Shown: positions 45,450 through 56,862, numbered from the stretch's first letter. The stretch: 64,000 nt of DNA from Toxorhynchites rutilus septentrionalis (GCF_029784135.1 NC_073745.1:244493624-244557623), one strand, 5' to 3'. Notes: generated by a model not told the origin, from the letters alone. Made by a program: numbers and translations.

Positions 45450-46680
45450 CTAGGTTGATCCGTTTGTATGTTTGTGACTTTGTAATTTTAACTTTGTAAC
45501 TTTGTCTGTAGCGCTGTACCACATCAATAGAAATTTAACCCCCTTCCTGTTGACCGTTTGATCTGAAATTTGGAACACATCTTTATCTCTGGTGTCATTA
45601 TAAAACTGCGAATTCCATGGTCTTGAAAACCCAAGATGGCGGCCACTACAAAATGGCACAATTCCTCAGAACCCCATCAACATGTATATCAAATGAAAGT
45701 GACTGACTAGCATGTTTGAATGTTTGTAGGGTTGTCCAACATTAATAGAAAAATTGATCCCGTTCCTATTGACTGAGTGATATGAAACTTTAATTCTACT
45801 GTCATTATAATACTACGTATTCTATGATCTTGAAAAATTCAATTTGGCCATCGCTAAAAAATGGCTGAATGACTTGACATGGAGAACACGAAACATGATA
45901 AACACCATAAATTCAAAAAGGTCGCCGCCACAAAATGGTCGACTATGTATTTTTTGCAATTCCCTCAATATCGGTATCGAATGAAATGATTTGACTAATA
46001 GAATACATTACATCATGAAAATATTCAGAAGAAAAATAGGTAAGAAATAAACGTTGGATTTCCATTATCCACAGTTAGTTGTTTCATCATATACCCTACG
46101 ATTTTATTTTATTCTCATCAGTGCCCTAGATTAATGAAGGAACGGATGTGATAACTATTAACTCCTACTTGCAAAATTATTTTATAGCTCTTAGTACATT
46201 AAACCGTTTAACTTAAAAAGTTTTTTTTACTTATTTTATTTTGTAGTTTTTAGTAAATTATCTGTATCATGAGTATACTTCTCTACATGAAAACCATTCA
46301 AAAAATTTATGTTTTTTTCAATTTTTGTTTCTTACCTAACTTCCTTCGGAATATTTCGATGATGTACTGTATTCTATTAAGCAAATCACTTCATTTCATA
46401 CTTATATTGAGGGGATTGCAAAAAAAATACATAGTGGCGGCGACCATTTCGAATTTATGTTGTTCATAGTGTAGTGTGTTCTACAAGTCAAGCCATTCGT
46501 CCATTTTTTAGCGGCGGCCAAATTGTATTTTTCAAGATCATGGAATACGTAGTTTTATAATGACAGTAAAATTAAAAGTATATTCCAAATTTCAGATCAA
46601 TCAGTCAACAGCAACGGGGTCAATTTTCTATTAATGTGGAACAACCCTACAAACACTCAAATATACATACAAACAGGGCA
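45450..46680. repeat. Fold-back repeat block with GGCGGCCA words
   Basis: The arms 45712-46040 and about 46335-46675 are inverted copies: TTTGTAGGGTTGTCCAACAT at 45722 against its reverse near 46645, and AAATAGGTAAGAAATAAACG at 46034 against its reverse near 46328. An additional ~270-bp unit in the same orientation as the left arm precedes them (45450-45711). Words such as AAGATGGCGGCCACTACAAA link this block to 41760-42190, which carries them in the other orientation. Confidence 0.65.
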
Positions 46681-47219
46681 AGCTGAATGAAACTATTATA
46701 AAGAAATTGTTTAATTGGGAACTGTGGTCATCTTGAAATTGCTTTCCTTACGGAGTAATGTTATCTTTATGCTACAGAGTTAATTCTCTACATCTTGTAC
46801 ATTCCCATTATAGAATGCTGGAAACGCTTCTAACACAACGTTAATGCTAGTCAAATTAGAAAAGTTTCTGGGATTTAACACTAAACCTACCGATGTTTCA
46901 TGTACTTCTATACCTATTCCTACCACAGCGGGTTAAGTTCCGGTGACATACCATATTTCTCCTCTATATTACGACATTTTTGGGGGTAAAATTTATTAGC
47001 AAAATAATGACATTAAAATTTTTGACACGTGAAATAGCACTGTAGTTTGGAATGGTTACTGTTAGCTCGTTTAGTAGACTATCCAAGTCAATATAATTAA
47101 TTCTAATCATTCATTATTCATTCACAAATATAAAAAAATATATAAATCAATAGCAAAAATTTGTAATGCAATGGTTTTGTATCACAACCACACATGTAAT
47201 TTATTCTGATATCATGTTA
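46681..47219. other. No gene seen
   Basis: AT-rich DNA up to the TA target of the mariner. Nothing recognised. Confidence 0.4.
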
Positions 47220-48501
47220 GGCTGTCAAAAAAGTCCTGCGGTATTTTTTTTTGAATTTTCATTTGTTCATAAAATTAGTTACAATCATCTGTTGTAAGTC
47301 AAATATGCGCCGTTTTGTTCGATGACTTGTTCCCAACGAGATGCCAACTTCATAATACCCCTGTTATAGAAGCTCGCTTCCTTATTGGCAAAAAACTCGG
47401 ATAGCCAATTTTCACTGGCCTCTTTTATGGCTAACTTCTGACTACCTAGCTCGTTCGCCATGGACAAAAACAGGTGGTAGTCACTTGGTGCAAGGTCCGG
47501 ACTATACGGCGGATGCAAAAGAACCTCCCATCCGAGCTCCCGGAGTTTCTGGCGCGTCACCAAAGAAGTGTGTGGCCTGGCGTTGTCCTGATGGAAGACA
47601 ATGCGGCCTCTGTTTATCAAAGATGGCTTCTTCTTCATGAGTGCTACCTTCAAGCGGTCCAGTTGTTGGCAGTACAGGTCCGAATTGAGCGTTTGGCCAT
47701 AGGGAAGCAGCTCATAATAGATTATTCCTTGACAATCCCACCAAACACACAGCAGAACCTTCCTGGCCGTTAATGAGGGCTTGGCCACCGTCTGAGCCGC
47801 TTCAGCGGGCTTCGACCACGACCGTTTGCGCTTCACGTTGTCGTAAGTGACCCACTTTTCATCGCCAGTCACCATCCGCTTCAGAAACTGGTCGATTTTG
47901 TTGCGATTCAGCAGGGATTCACATGCGTCGATACGGTCAAAGATGTTTTTTTGCGTCAACGTGTGTGGCACCCATTCATCGAGCTTCTTTGTGAATCCAA
48001 GCTTCTTCAAATGGTTAATAACGGTTTGATGACTTATCCCCAGCTCTTGGCCGATGCTACGGCTGCTACTATGCCGGTCATTCTCGGCTAATTCAGCGAT
48101 TTTGTCTCAATTTTTTCGACGACAGGCCTTCCGGAGCGTGGCGCATCTTCGACGACCTCTACACCAGAACGAAAACGTTGAAACCATCGTTGTGCGGTGG
48201 AAATGGAAACTGTATTGGGTCCATAAACTGCACAAATTTTATTGGCAGCTTCAGATGCATTTTTGCCTTTGTCATAGTAGTACTGTAAAATATGTCGGAT
48301 TTTCTCTTTATTTTGCTCCATATTTGCGACACTATAACTCACGAACGACTTAACCAAACAAAACACTGTCAAGGACTATATTATAGCGCGCAAAAATACC
48401 TTTCCAACAAGCTATAGTATGATTCGATACAATGAATACAACTAGAACTACGCGCTTACAACGACACCTCGCGGAAATACCGCAGGACTTTTTTGACAGC
48501 C
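47220..48501 (-). mobile_element. Mariner, 1282 bp, complete ends, one frameshift
   Basis: TA lies at 47218-47219 and 48502-48503. The 27-bp inverted termini begin GGCTGTCAAAAAAGTCCTGC and match exactly over their first 27 bases by eye. Length and layout are those of a full-size mariner. The transposase gene is on the minus strand. It lies about 30 bases from a fragment of element C (48533). Confidence 0.93.
47285..48321 (-). pseudogene. Mariner transposase (irritans-type, D,D34D), frameshifted
   Basis: A cut-and-paste transposase. The start ATG is at 48321 (MEQNKEKIRHILQYYYDKG), and the extra upstream codons are outside the gene. The first helix-turn-helix region includes ASEAANKICAVYGPNTVSIS, and the linker QRWFQRFRSG and APRSGRPVV follows. 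A 2-bp insertion near 48107 shifts the frame. After it the second helix-turn-helix (RSIGQELGISHQTVINHLKK) and the WVPH motif are intact. Catalytic residues are present: VTGDEKW (Asp), VFHQDNARPH (Asp) and SPDLAPSDYHLF (Asp), the last two separated by exactly 34 residues. The stop is at 47285. Apart from the insertion I see no lesion, so this is a young copy. Confidence 0.93.
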
Positions 48502-48822
48502 TAATATGAATGTTTGCACGGGTCAAATGACTATTGCATCTACTTTTGTTAATGAGTCAGTCCTTTCATTAGCCGGAAATGAACAATGTGAAGGGACCTT
48601 GATAAAGGTAATGACATAACAACGTCTAGATAAAGCACTCAAAATTTCTCGTATCCTCTCAAGGAAGAACGGCTAGTGCTTTCCGGCCTCACTGAACGAA
48701 TATCTTCGTCAGATCTAAGACAATGTAATAGAGTTCAACAGGTCGTGAGGCGACGCTGTCCAACGCCCAGTGTATCACTGTGTATCACTGATTTTCACAA
48801 AAACCATGGATAAACCATGGAT

Positions 48823-49099
48823 GTGCTCCCTTGGCCGAGTGGTTAGCGTCATAAGTAACATGCCGGGTGTTCGGGTTCGATTCCCGTTCTGGTCGGGGGA
48901 ATTTTTCGTCAAAGAAATTTCCTCCGACTTGCACTGTGATCACGCGTATTCTAGAGCTTGCCGCTCAGAATGCATTCAAGGCGTGTTATTTGGCATAGAA
49001 ATCTCAACTAAGTACTAATAAAAATGACGCAAGTAATACTACGTTGAGACGGCGAAGTTCCTCTAGGAACGTTAGTGCCATTGAAGAAGAAGAAGAAGA
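48823..49099 (+). mobile_element. Feilai-like SINE, plus orientation
   Basis: Same family as 26231-26515. The tRNA-like head is TGCTCCCTTGGCCGAGTGGT, box B-like is GGTTCGATTCCCG, and the body ends ACGTTAGTGCCATTGAAGAA with a GAA-rich tail. Flanking ATGGAT occurs at 48817-48822 and 49100-49105 as a short target duplication. The 82-codon frame starting at 48770 lies on it and is not a gene. Confidence 0.88.
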
Positions 49100-49351
49100 A
49101 TGGATAGATCAAAATGCACAGAAGAATTTATGTAGTAAGGAAAACAAACACGGTTGGGAATAAACTAAGGAGAACCAACCTGCATGGAGATGAATTAATG
49201 GTATGAATTCATGAATCCAGAATGAAAGTTTAGCTCCATTAGCTGCTCAAAATTTCCGATCACCAATGGGTTCATAACCTTACAAAGGATGATGAACTGA
49301 AGCGATAATAAATTGAAGTGATCGAGACTCATGGTATGCGTTAAGGACGTA

Positions 49352-49994
49352 GGGGAGATGGGGGTAAGACGGACATGTTAAGGAAAACTTCAATTGCATC
49401 TTTGGAAACTCATGTTTTCAAAATTTTAAAAGCAGTTTCTTACAGTTCAATATACTGGTTTTCGAAATAACTGGCTCTCTCAGTGTTTGTGCGTCCAGTA
49501 ACTGAATTAGAACGAAAAGAAAAAGCAATATAAAACAAGAGTTCAATATTCTTCCCTTCACTTTCCATCATGCATTGGATGTGATAATGGGTGGGATTGT
49601 CATTTTCAACCCCCCAAGTACAATTATTTCAATAATTCAAATTTACCACTTACGAAAGAATTTACTTTTCCGTACATACTCAATATGGCTTCTCTGTCAA
49701 CTCACAAACCGAAATATAACCATCAGTGAATTAAATTTTGCAATTAAACCACTCAAAATGCTTAATATCGAAGCCGCAAAAGTTACATCCACACGCGGAA
49801 TCAGGTTCGATTTTCGGTTTTTGTTTCTCTATTCCACTTTCGATCAGTATTCATTGTCATAGGATGGTTTAAATATTATAGAATAGCATGTAGAAAAGTT
49901 TCACATCAACAGAAATTTCAAATTCATAATGCAACTATACAAATCTACCACCTGTCCGTTATACCCCCACTGTCCGTCTTACCCGCGGCTCCCC
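49352..49994. mobile_element. G-rich-ended MITE copy 2, 643 bp, inside element C fragment
   Basis: TA is at 49350-49351 and 49995-49996. The left end GGGGAGATGGGGGTAAGACG and right end TCCGTCTTACCCGCGGCTCC are the same as in 36891-38943. Removing it and one TA restores the continuity of the element C sequence (GACGTACATCCCAACGC), which proves the boundaries. Confidence 0.93.
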
Positions 49995-50022
49995 TACATC
50001 CCAACGCAATACGGAGACAATT

Positions 50023-50468
50023 AGATTTTTGAACAAAGTTTTGAATGAAAAACGTGGAAAACACGATTTTTTTTTCGATTTTCCAGGTCGGGTCCCCTTT
50101 AAGCATCTAGGAAGTTTGTATAAATTATCTGAACAACATGTTATTAGTAAGTGCTGCTTATGAGTAACAATAAAGCATATGACCCATTCCATGAGGTTAT
50201 GCACCAGAGAACCAAATTTCAAATCTATGTTTAGAAGAAAATTGAAAACGTTATTTGAATAAGCACTAGTTATATCATAAATTTTTTGGAACAAATTTAA
50301 CTTTTATGCACCAACCTTTGAGAGAGGTGAGTTTAAAAAAACTACATCATTATATTTAAAATATTTTAGGTTTTCACTATTTTTATGTTTCTTGAGATAT
50401 ATCTGCACATGATTAACCAACCTTTAATGTCTATGTACCATTGAATGGGTGATTAAATGCTTGTTTGA
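50023..50468. other. No gene seen
   Basis: AT-rich. A minus-strand frame (49959-50294) overlaps the MITE end and has no domain. Confidence 0.4.
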
Positions 50469-50479
50469 AGAGCCATGCG

Positions 50480-50549
50480 TTTTAGAGATGAACCAGCCTT
50501 TGGCTGAAAATCTCTTTAATAAAGGAAGAAAAAAAAAAAAAAAAAAAAA
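50480..50549 (+). mobile_element. 70-bp retrotransposon tail insertion with 11-bp TSD
   Basis: AGAGCCATGCG occurs at 50469-50479 and 50550-50560. Between them is TTTTAGAGATGAACCAGCCT, followed by TTGGCTGAAAATC, an AATAAA signal and about 21 A residues. This is a severely 5'-truncated insertion of a non-LTR retrotransposon made by target-primed reverse transcription. The AACCAGCCTTTGGCTGAAA phrase is a 3' end I associate with mosquito non-LTR families. Confidence 0.9.
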
Positions 50550-50560
50550 AGAGCCATGCG

Positions 50561-51347
50561 TAGACATATGTTTCGTTTTGTAATTTATGAGAAACAAGCA
50601 TTTGAAAAAACAGGTATTTTGAAGCGTTGTCACGTCACAAAAATGAAGCATTTTTTAGTAGTTGAACATAGGTTCAAACATTTTTATACTTGGGTTTCTC
50701 TGAACAAACAATGAAGGTCAAAAACCCACAAAGTTTGATTGAGATCGGTCCACAAATAGAGGAGTATCAACTGTATCCAGAAGCTGTTGTAACGACACGA
50801 AAAGTATACGATCCATTCCAGTGTGACGTAACAACATTTTGACTCAATACAAACACTTTTTTGCGTTCATGAATAAAGCACACAAAATTAAACGATGTTA
50901 TAGTGAAATTAAGCAAATTTCCAACAAGAATCATCAGTTGGAGAATATTTTATAGTTAGATTGGCTTGTTGTCAGTCAAATACTTTTGTTATGTGGCAAC
51001 ACCTGACTTTTTGCTGTTTCGGACCGTTGAATATTAATGATTAATTTAATTGATTACAGTTCCGTTTCAGAACATACAAATGATTTTTCTTCCATGTTAT
51101 ATCAACAATATATGGACGTAGATTCCATAAAAAAATGTCATTTGGAATAGAGGATGGTGACTCCTGGTTCGTTAAAACCGGATATAAAAGACCGGGAATG
51201 GCATGAAATTTCACAATACGATCGTGATTGGTAACGTTGGCATATATTCATGGGTGCGCGAAGAGGAATAACAAGAAAAAATAATGTTTTATAGCGAGAG
51301 ATAGGATTTAAATGAGAGGGAGCAAACAACAACGATCAAAGTCAAAA
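50561..51347. other. No gene seen
   Basis: AT-rich. The word GCGTTGTCACGTCAC at 50625 recurs in reverse at 54240. Otherwise nothing is recognised. Confidence 0.4.
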
Positions 51348-51356
51348 TCATCTTCA

Positions 51357-53532
51357 GGCTAGAGGAAGGTAGCCCAATGTGCCGGTGAGAGATGTGTAGG
51401 CTAGGTTAGACCTTGATTACATGTCCCAAATACACTCGACAAAAAAATTAGAGGAACAGAATGCGAAGTCAGAAATTTTAAGTGATTTTTGACATGCTTT
51501 AACTTCGTGAAAAATGAACGCATATCGATGGAATGCACATCATTTTGAATCTACAGCTTTCAGGTACTAGAATATTTTTTGTATATATATTTATCTTGGT
51601 GTGTGTAGGTGTAGTGGACAACAATATCGGGAAGAAATGAAAAATCTATTTTTCTTTTTTTTTTCAAGAATATTCTGGACTAACACAATTTTTTGCCAAT
51701 CAACTCAACAGCAAATCCGATAAACCTATCAATCAGATTTTTTTTTTGTTCCAAGAACGTTCCTGTAGGACCTTCTCACACTGAGATATTTCAGTTTGAA
51801 TAAAAAATTCCCCCTTGTCTTTGATGATCAATAATACAATAAACAACCATCGCACCATAAATCGAAAGGCAGTTTTGAAATCTCCATAAATTCTGCACAA
51901 GGATATTTTGTTACTTTGACGAAAGAAAATTATTAAATTTGTTTGCATTGATTTAAAAAAAGTGCCAAAAACAGGATTTTCATAGTGCTGTACAAAAACC
52001 ACTGTGGTTCTGCAAATATCGCAACAAGTTCTAATGTTTCCAGGAAAATTTCTAGCCTGGTGTATTCGCTAAACATCTGTGAATGTTTCATATTGATACG
52101 CTCAGCCGTTTTTTTCTAGCCGATTTTTCAAAGTTTGGAATAAATTAGAGGAGCATTTAATCGCAAATCTTACCAGAAGTATAAAATCATACGCGACTCT
52201 CAGAATGAACGAATCGTAACTTTCGTCTTTATGAGTTTGTGGGTAAAGAGTGCGTGTATGTGTGGAAATGCGTATGAATATGTGTGAGTGTCATCACTCC
52301 TTACAATATTTGTACCTACAAACTCATGAAAACGTAGGTTACGAATCGTTTGTTCTGAGGGTCGCGCAGGATTTTATACTTCTTTGTACTTCTGATACGA
52401 TTGCGATTAAATGCTCCTCTAATTAAATCCAAACTTTGAAAAATCGGCTAGAAAAAACGGCTGAACGTATTAAAATGAAACGTTCACAGATGTTTAGGGA
52501 AAACACCAGGGTAAAAATTTGCCTGGATACATTAGAACTTACTGCGATATTTGCAGAACTACATTCGATTTTGTAAAGCACTATGAAAATCCTGTTTTTG
52601 ACACTTTTTTGAAATTGGTGCAAAAACTTTAAATATTTTTTCTCGTCAAAGTAACAAAATACCCTTGTGCAGAATGTATTGGAGTTTTCAAAACTGCCTT
52701 TCGTTTTTCGGTGCGATGGTTGTTTATTGAATTATTCGTCATCAAAGACGAAGCGGTAATTTTTCATTCAATCTGAAATATCTCGGTGTGGGAAGGAAAG
52801 TTCTTGGAACCAAAAAAAGATGATTGGTTAGGTTATATGGATTTGCTGTTGAGTTGATTGGAAAAAAATTGTGTTAGTTCAGAATATTCTAGAAAAAACA
52901 AAGAAAAATCGATTTTTTTTTTCTAGATATTATTGCCTATTACACCTACACACACCAAGATAAAAATATTTACGTAGAATATTCTAATACCTGAAAGTAT
53001 ATAGCTTCAAAATGATGCGCCTCCCATCGATATGCGTTGATTTTTCACGAAGATACAGCATGTCAAAAACCACTTAAAATTTCCGACTTCGCACTCTGTT
53101 CCTCTAATTTTTTTGTCGAGTGTATATGTCTTCCTAAAAGTTATCGATTTTCGTGTCTGATTGTCCTTATATCCTTATATGCTCCTTTTCCTTTTCCTTC
53201 GCGTGAAATCAACCCCGCTTCTTACTAACAATAGAATAAGGTGAAATGTAAACACATATTAGATATAAGATAGGCTTAAGAATTAAGTGTGATGAATGTG
53301 AGTGTGAATGGGAGTGTGAACATTGTCAACATATCCTTATATCCCTTCCTTTTCCTGAAGAAAATATGCCATCCTTCTGAACTCGAGTAGACCGCGAGTA
53401 ATCGGTTTCTCCATCATTAACATTAGAATTAAGGAAAAACGTTTATATATACTTGTAACAATACAGTGAGGAGTTTGGCTCCTTTAAACTTATGTAAATG
53501 AGCCTGTAAAAATAAACGATTTAGAAAAAAAG
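51357..53532 (+). mobile_element. 3' end of element C (copy 2), split by the palindrome element
   Basis: TCATCTTCA at 51348-51356 and 53533-53541 is a 9-bp target duplication. 51365-51432 matches the end of ORF2 of element C (reverse of 19877-19935). 53123-53528 matches its 3' untranslated region, ending in AATAAACGATTTAGAAAAAA. This is a 5'-truncated plus-strand insertion. The 1690-bp palindrome element sits inside at a TA. Confidence 0.87.
51433..53122. mobile_element. Long-palindrome element, copy 2, complete, 1690 bp, TA duplication
   Basis: TA is at 51431-51432 and 53123-53124. The ends are CACTCGACAAAAAAATTAG and its exact reverse. The host sequence without the insertion reads CCCAAATATATGTCTTCC, as in element C at 19870, so the boundaries are certain. 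The inverted arms run inward for roughly 780 bases each (51433-52210 and 52330-53122) and are nearly identical apart from small indels. The middle is about 120 bases and contains GTATGTGTGGAAATGCGTAT. The TA target and A-rich tips suggest mobilisation by a Tc1/mariner-type transposase, but none is encoded. A transcript would fold into a very long hairpin. Confidence 0.93.
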
Positions 53533-53541
53533 TCATCTTCA

Positions 53542-54340
53542 ACACGCTACCATAAACGCCCTTGCACAGGTATGTGCGCGGATGCTACAAAGAGTTTATC
53601 AAAAGTTTCTGTTGTGAGCGCCACTCGATGAACCAGGATTGTACTAGCCATTGATGGAATGCGCCAGAGTGAACGTGTTAAACAATCACGATATAAAAAC
53701 TGGAGGTCGGTTTAGGACCACCCCGACTTTTCCCAAATAAAGACATACCGTGTATTACATGTAACAGGTAGATTCAATTTATATTGCTTATTTTGGTGAA
53801 CATACCATAAACAATTAAAATTGCCTTGTTTCGCAAAGTTTCACAATCTAAAGGAATATAGAACTCATTCTGCACACAGGTCGAATATATTTCTTCTCTG
53901 TTTTTGAAGGAATGAAAACGTAAAATGGCGCTTAAACGCTAGAATGAAGAGAGTCAGAAAAAAGTCACTATATTATCAAATTGTCAGCGTTATGACACCT
54001 TTAATTTGACACTTTTGAGAATTCAGTGGGAAGCACCGTTAATGAGATACAAAGGAGGGTACGTTCAGTGCCACCGGTTGCGTTAGGACCACCTTCCCCT
54101 ATATGATGGATTTTTGGAAGGAGAAGGGGAGATCTCAGAGGAAAGTGAGAAGTATTCAGAATAATAAAAAAACATAAAAAAATAGTATATCACTTGCTAC
54201 AATACGGTGAAATTATTATTAAATACAACTTATTGATTGTGTGACGTGACAACGCTTCGTGGAGATTGTTTATTCGAGCAGAGCGCGTTGTCACGTCATG
54301 GGTCATATTCTTGAATTAAAATTGTTAAATTGATTGAAGG
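53542..54340. other. No gene; short inverted repeat at 54240-54302
   Basis: TGTGACGTGACAACGC at 54239 and its reverse GCGTTGTCACGTCA at 54285-54299 form a hairpin-capable 62-bp unit. TTAGGACCACC occurs at about 53712 and 54090, each followed by CCGACTT/TTCCCC. Function unknown. Confidence 0.35.
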
Positions 54341-54346
54341 TAGACA

Positions 54347-54430
54347 TATATATAAAGGGCAGTAAAACTCAGTATTATATGAAATAAGAGAGAACCAAAC
54401 TTCAAAATGTATTCAGCTTTGTTGTAAATA
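54347..54430 (+). promoter_or_regulatory. Candidate core promoter and first exon for the 55057 gene
   Basis: TATATATAAAG at 54347-54357 is followed by an initiator-like CTCAGT at 54368-54373. An ATG is at 54407, reading MYSAL. A donor-like GTAAAT starts at 54424 but leaves the wrong phase for the exon at 55057. The promoter call is plausible; the splice is unresolved. Confidence 0.4.
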
Positions 54431-55056
54431 TTCAAGCTAAATAGGTCTTCAACAAAGTCTCAATTTAGCTAGTTATCAAAAGTAACACTTATAGTATAGA
54501 TTGCAATTGTGTTTCTAACATTCAATGCAATAGCTTATTTTTGCGAAACCATTCATCAATTTTTCCTAATTATTGATTCATATTCTGAGAGATTTCAACC
54601 GCAAATTTCGCTATATATGAATAGTATGATTGAGTATACTCGTCGAAAATGTGAATTTCGTATTAAAAAACACAAAAGTGGTGGTTTATACAGAGAGCGA
54701 ATGGAATAATTCTTGGACCTTGAACCCAAATAAATTCGTTTTGTAATTGAAGGATGAAGCAATCAAATATATCGAAATCAAACAACAATTTCAACAACAA
54801 AAAAGCTTTGACATGCTCAAATCCCAACAATTAACAATTAATTGATATTTCGTGATCGAAAGTTACCACGAGTTCCATGTAACGCTTTCGAATGCAACTT
54901 TACCAATGATTCATAAGCTACGTGAAATCATGGGGAAAATGAAGCAAAATAAAATTTTTATTAGCACTGATTTAATTAGACAACACCTGAATTTACTGGC
55001 AACAAAAAATAGATTGATATTTCAACATCCTCCTCTTCTTTTATATCCTTCCACAG

Positions 55057-55975
55057 AATGTGATAGGAGCAGTGTTGGTGCTCGCAACCGCCCAGACCGA
55101 TGCCATCCGAGTGTATTGGAACACAAACACTGGTCCGATCATTCCTCCAACTCCAACACCTGTGCCAGTACCGCAGCCACCTTTTCGAAATCCGGCGCCG
55201 GTGTGGGAGAATCGATCGAATGACTTACCGAATCCTAACCCTTACATGTAAGTGGTTCTTTGGGCGATTTTGAAATTTCTGGATACGAGCAGCGTCTTAA
55301 TGTGTTTTTCTATCTTCTCTTCCCCAGTTACATTCTCCCACCACCTTCGCGACCGAAATACACCGATATCACTCAGCAACGCAAGCTGAGTCAGCAGGAA
55401 AGCGCGGTTCATCCGACCATAACCACACCTTCTGCCAGTTCGACCCTGGCACCCACAGGAAGAATAATCACTCGACCAGAACAGGATAACAACCAACAAG
55501 TGCCAGCCATAAACAGTAGCCAGAATCAAAGTCAGAGCCATCCGAATGGTCACACAGTTCCTAGCCTGTCCGTTCAGTACGTACCGAACCGAGGTTACAA
55601 TTATTACGCCGTTGTTCCGGCGCATCAGGAGGTTCCCAGCAAGAGTGCTTATTTGAAAACGAATGACGCGTTACTGGGCAAGTATCAGCAGTACGACAAA
55701 CCCAACGGAAGGTACAATGCCAAGCTGAAGAAATACAAGGCATTCGAGAAGGCGAAATATGTGCCGTATTACATGGTGAGTACATAGATCGGAACTTAAG
55801 CCCTTAGCAGCATAAATTATGCACAATGTTCATGGGGACCATCGCTGCTACATTCAGATGCTTGTAAAAGTGGAAAACTTGCCTCCAGCGTGAAAAAGGT
55901 TCATATCCTATCGTTGATTTGCAGAGGCACACACCCATGATCAATGAAAGAAAATGGGGGCAAGAGGGTACCTAG
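55057..55975 (+). CDS. Secreted proline-rich protein, three visible exons, 5' partial
   Basis: I do not recognise the family. Exon a is 55057-55247, after acceptor TTCCACAG and before donor GTAAGT. Exon b is 55328-55775, after CTTCCCCAG and before GTGAGT. Exon c is 55925-55975, after GATTTGCAG, ending in TAG. Phases agree (2, then 0). The protein begins inside a signal peptide (NVIGAVLVLATAQTDA), so a short first exon with the Met is missing. Then comes a Pro-rich segment (GPIIPPTPTPVPVPQPPFRN), then YILPPPSRPKYTD. A Ser/Thr/Asn/Gln-rich middle follows, and a Lys/Tyr-rich C-terminus (GRYNAKLKKYKAFEKAKYVP). The visible exons encode about 229 residues. If the last intron is retained, the protein ends MVST at 55785. 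The composition suggests an extracellular matrix or cuticle-associated protein, which is inference only. A candidate promoter lies about 0.7 kb upstream. Confidence 0.75.
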
Positions 55976-56860
55976 ACGCTAGAGTGCAAAAGGTAACATA
56001 TTATGCAAAATATGTGAGCATAACGACGTTATATCACGCCGTTGCCTTTCACTCCTTTCTCCACGTTTCAAACCAAGTGTAGTATCAGTTGATAAAACGG
56101 GCGCAGAAGGACAGTGCAAATTTGAGACATTTTCAAAGGGAGCGGAAAACAAATGCAACTTAATCCTATCGAGGCGGTCACCCATGTAAGGGAGAATTAA
56201 TGTTAGATCACAGGTGGAAGGTAAAATTGTTTTTTTTTTCATTTTAAGGTTGACGGTTCACGTCTACGGTATTGGAATATGCTGCTTTTAAACTTATCTT
56301 CAAATGATCATATACTTACTGCAACTTCTTTTAATAATTTACATGATTTAATATTTTCATATTTATGAAATTCATACGGCGGTTGATACGTGTGAAGTTG
56401 AAGAACATATACAGAGTAAATAGTAACTTATGATATACTATATTATATTTCCAATTGAATAATTTTCCTGTCCTACGGGAATGTTCATTGAGTCGACTAC
56501 GTCAGGTCTCAGATGGTTATCACGATGGAAAAGGCGATATAATTGCTGGTAATTATCTGCACCCTGCAATTAAAATCTGCTGCGTTCACATTCATGTGTC
56601 GTATCGGTTTGACGTGCGTCAAGTGATAGTATCTGTAGGTACTGACCTCACTCACCTACTTTGTCGTCAATGTTTCAATCTCCATAATGTTAAAGAGTCT
56701 AACGGCTTTGACCAATTACTGCCGCCACTAGTTCTATAGTGTTATGTTGGGTCGTGATCGAAAATTATGCAGTTTTATCGTCTGTTCAATCTGCACATAT
56801 AGGAGAAAACTGAGTAAAATCGCCAGAAAATTTTAATTTTTCTAGGGATTCTCCAGTGTA
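55976..56860. other. No gene seen
   Basis: AT-rich downstream region. No AATAAA is close to the stop at 55975. Short frames on both strands have no domain. Confidence 0.4.
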
Positions 56861-56862
56861 TA

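Larger units (their letters stand above)
48533..50022 (-). mobile_element. Fragment of element C, broken by a SINE and a MITE
   Basis: 48533-48790 matches 20327-20586 (RNase H part of C). 49106-49349 matches 20790-21065, and 49995-50022 continues at 21070. The gap between 20586 and 20790 is missing around the SINE. Stops and small deletions are common. It shares C's orientation. Confidence 0.8.

Noticed and set aside
48826..48900. Possible tRNA gene (GGCCGAGTGGTTAGCG with GGTTCGATTCCCG)
   Set aside because: It is the head of a second SINE copy. The acceptor stem does not close and the body and GAA tail follow.
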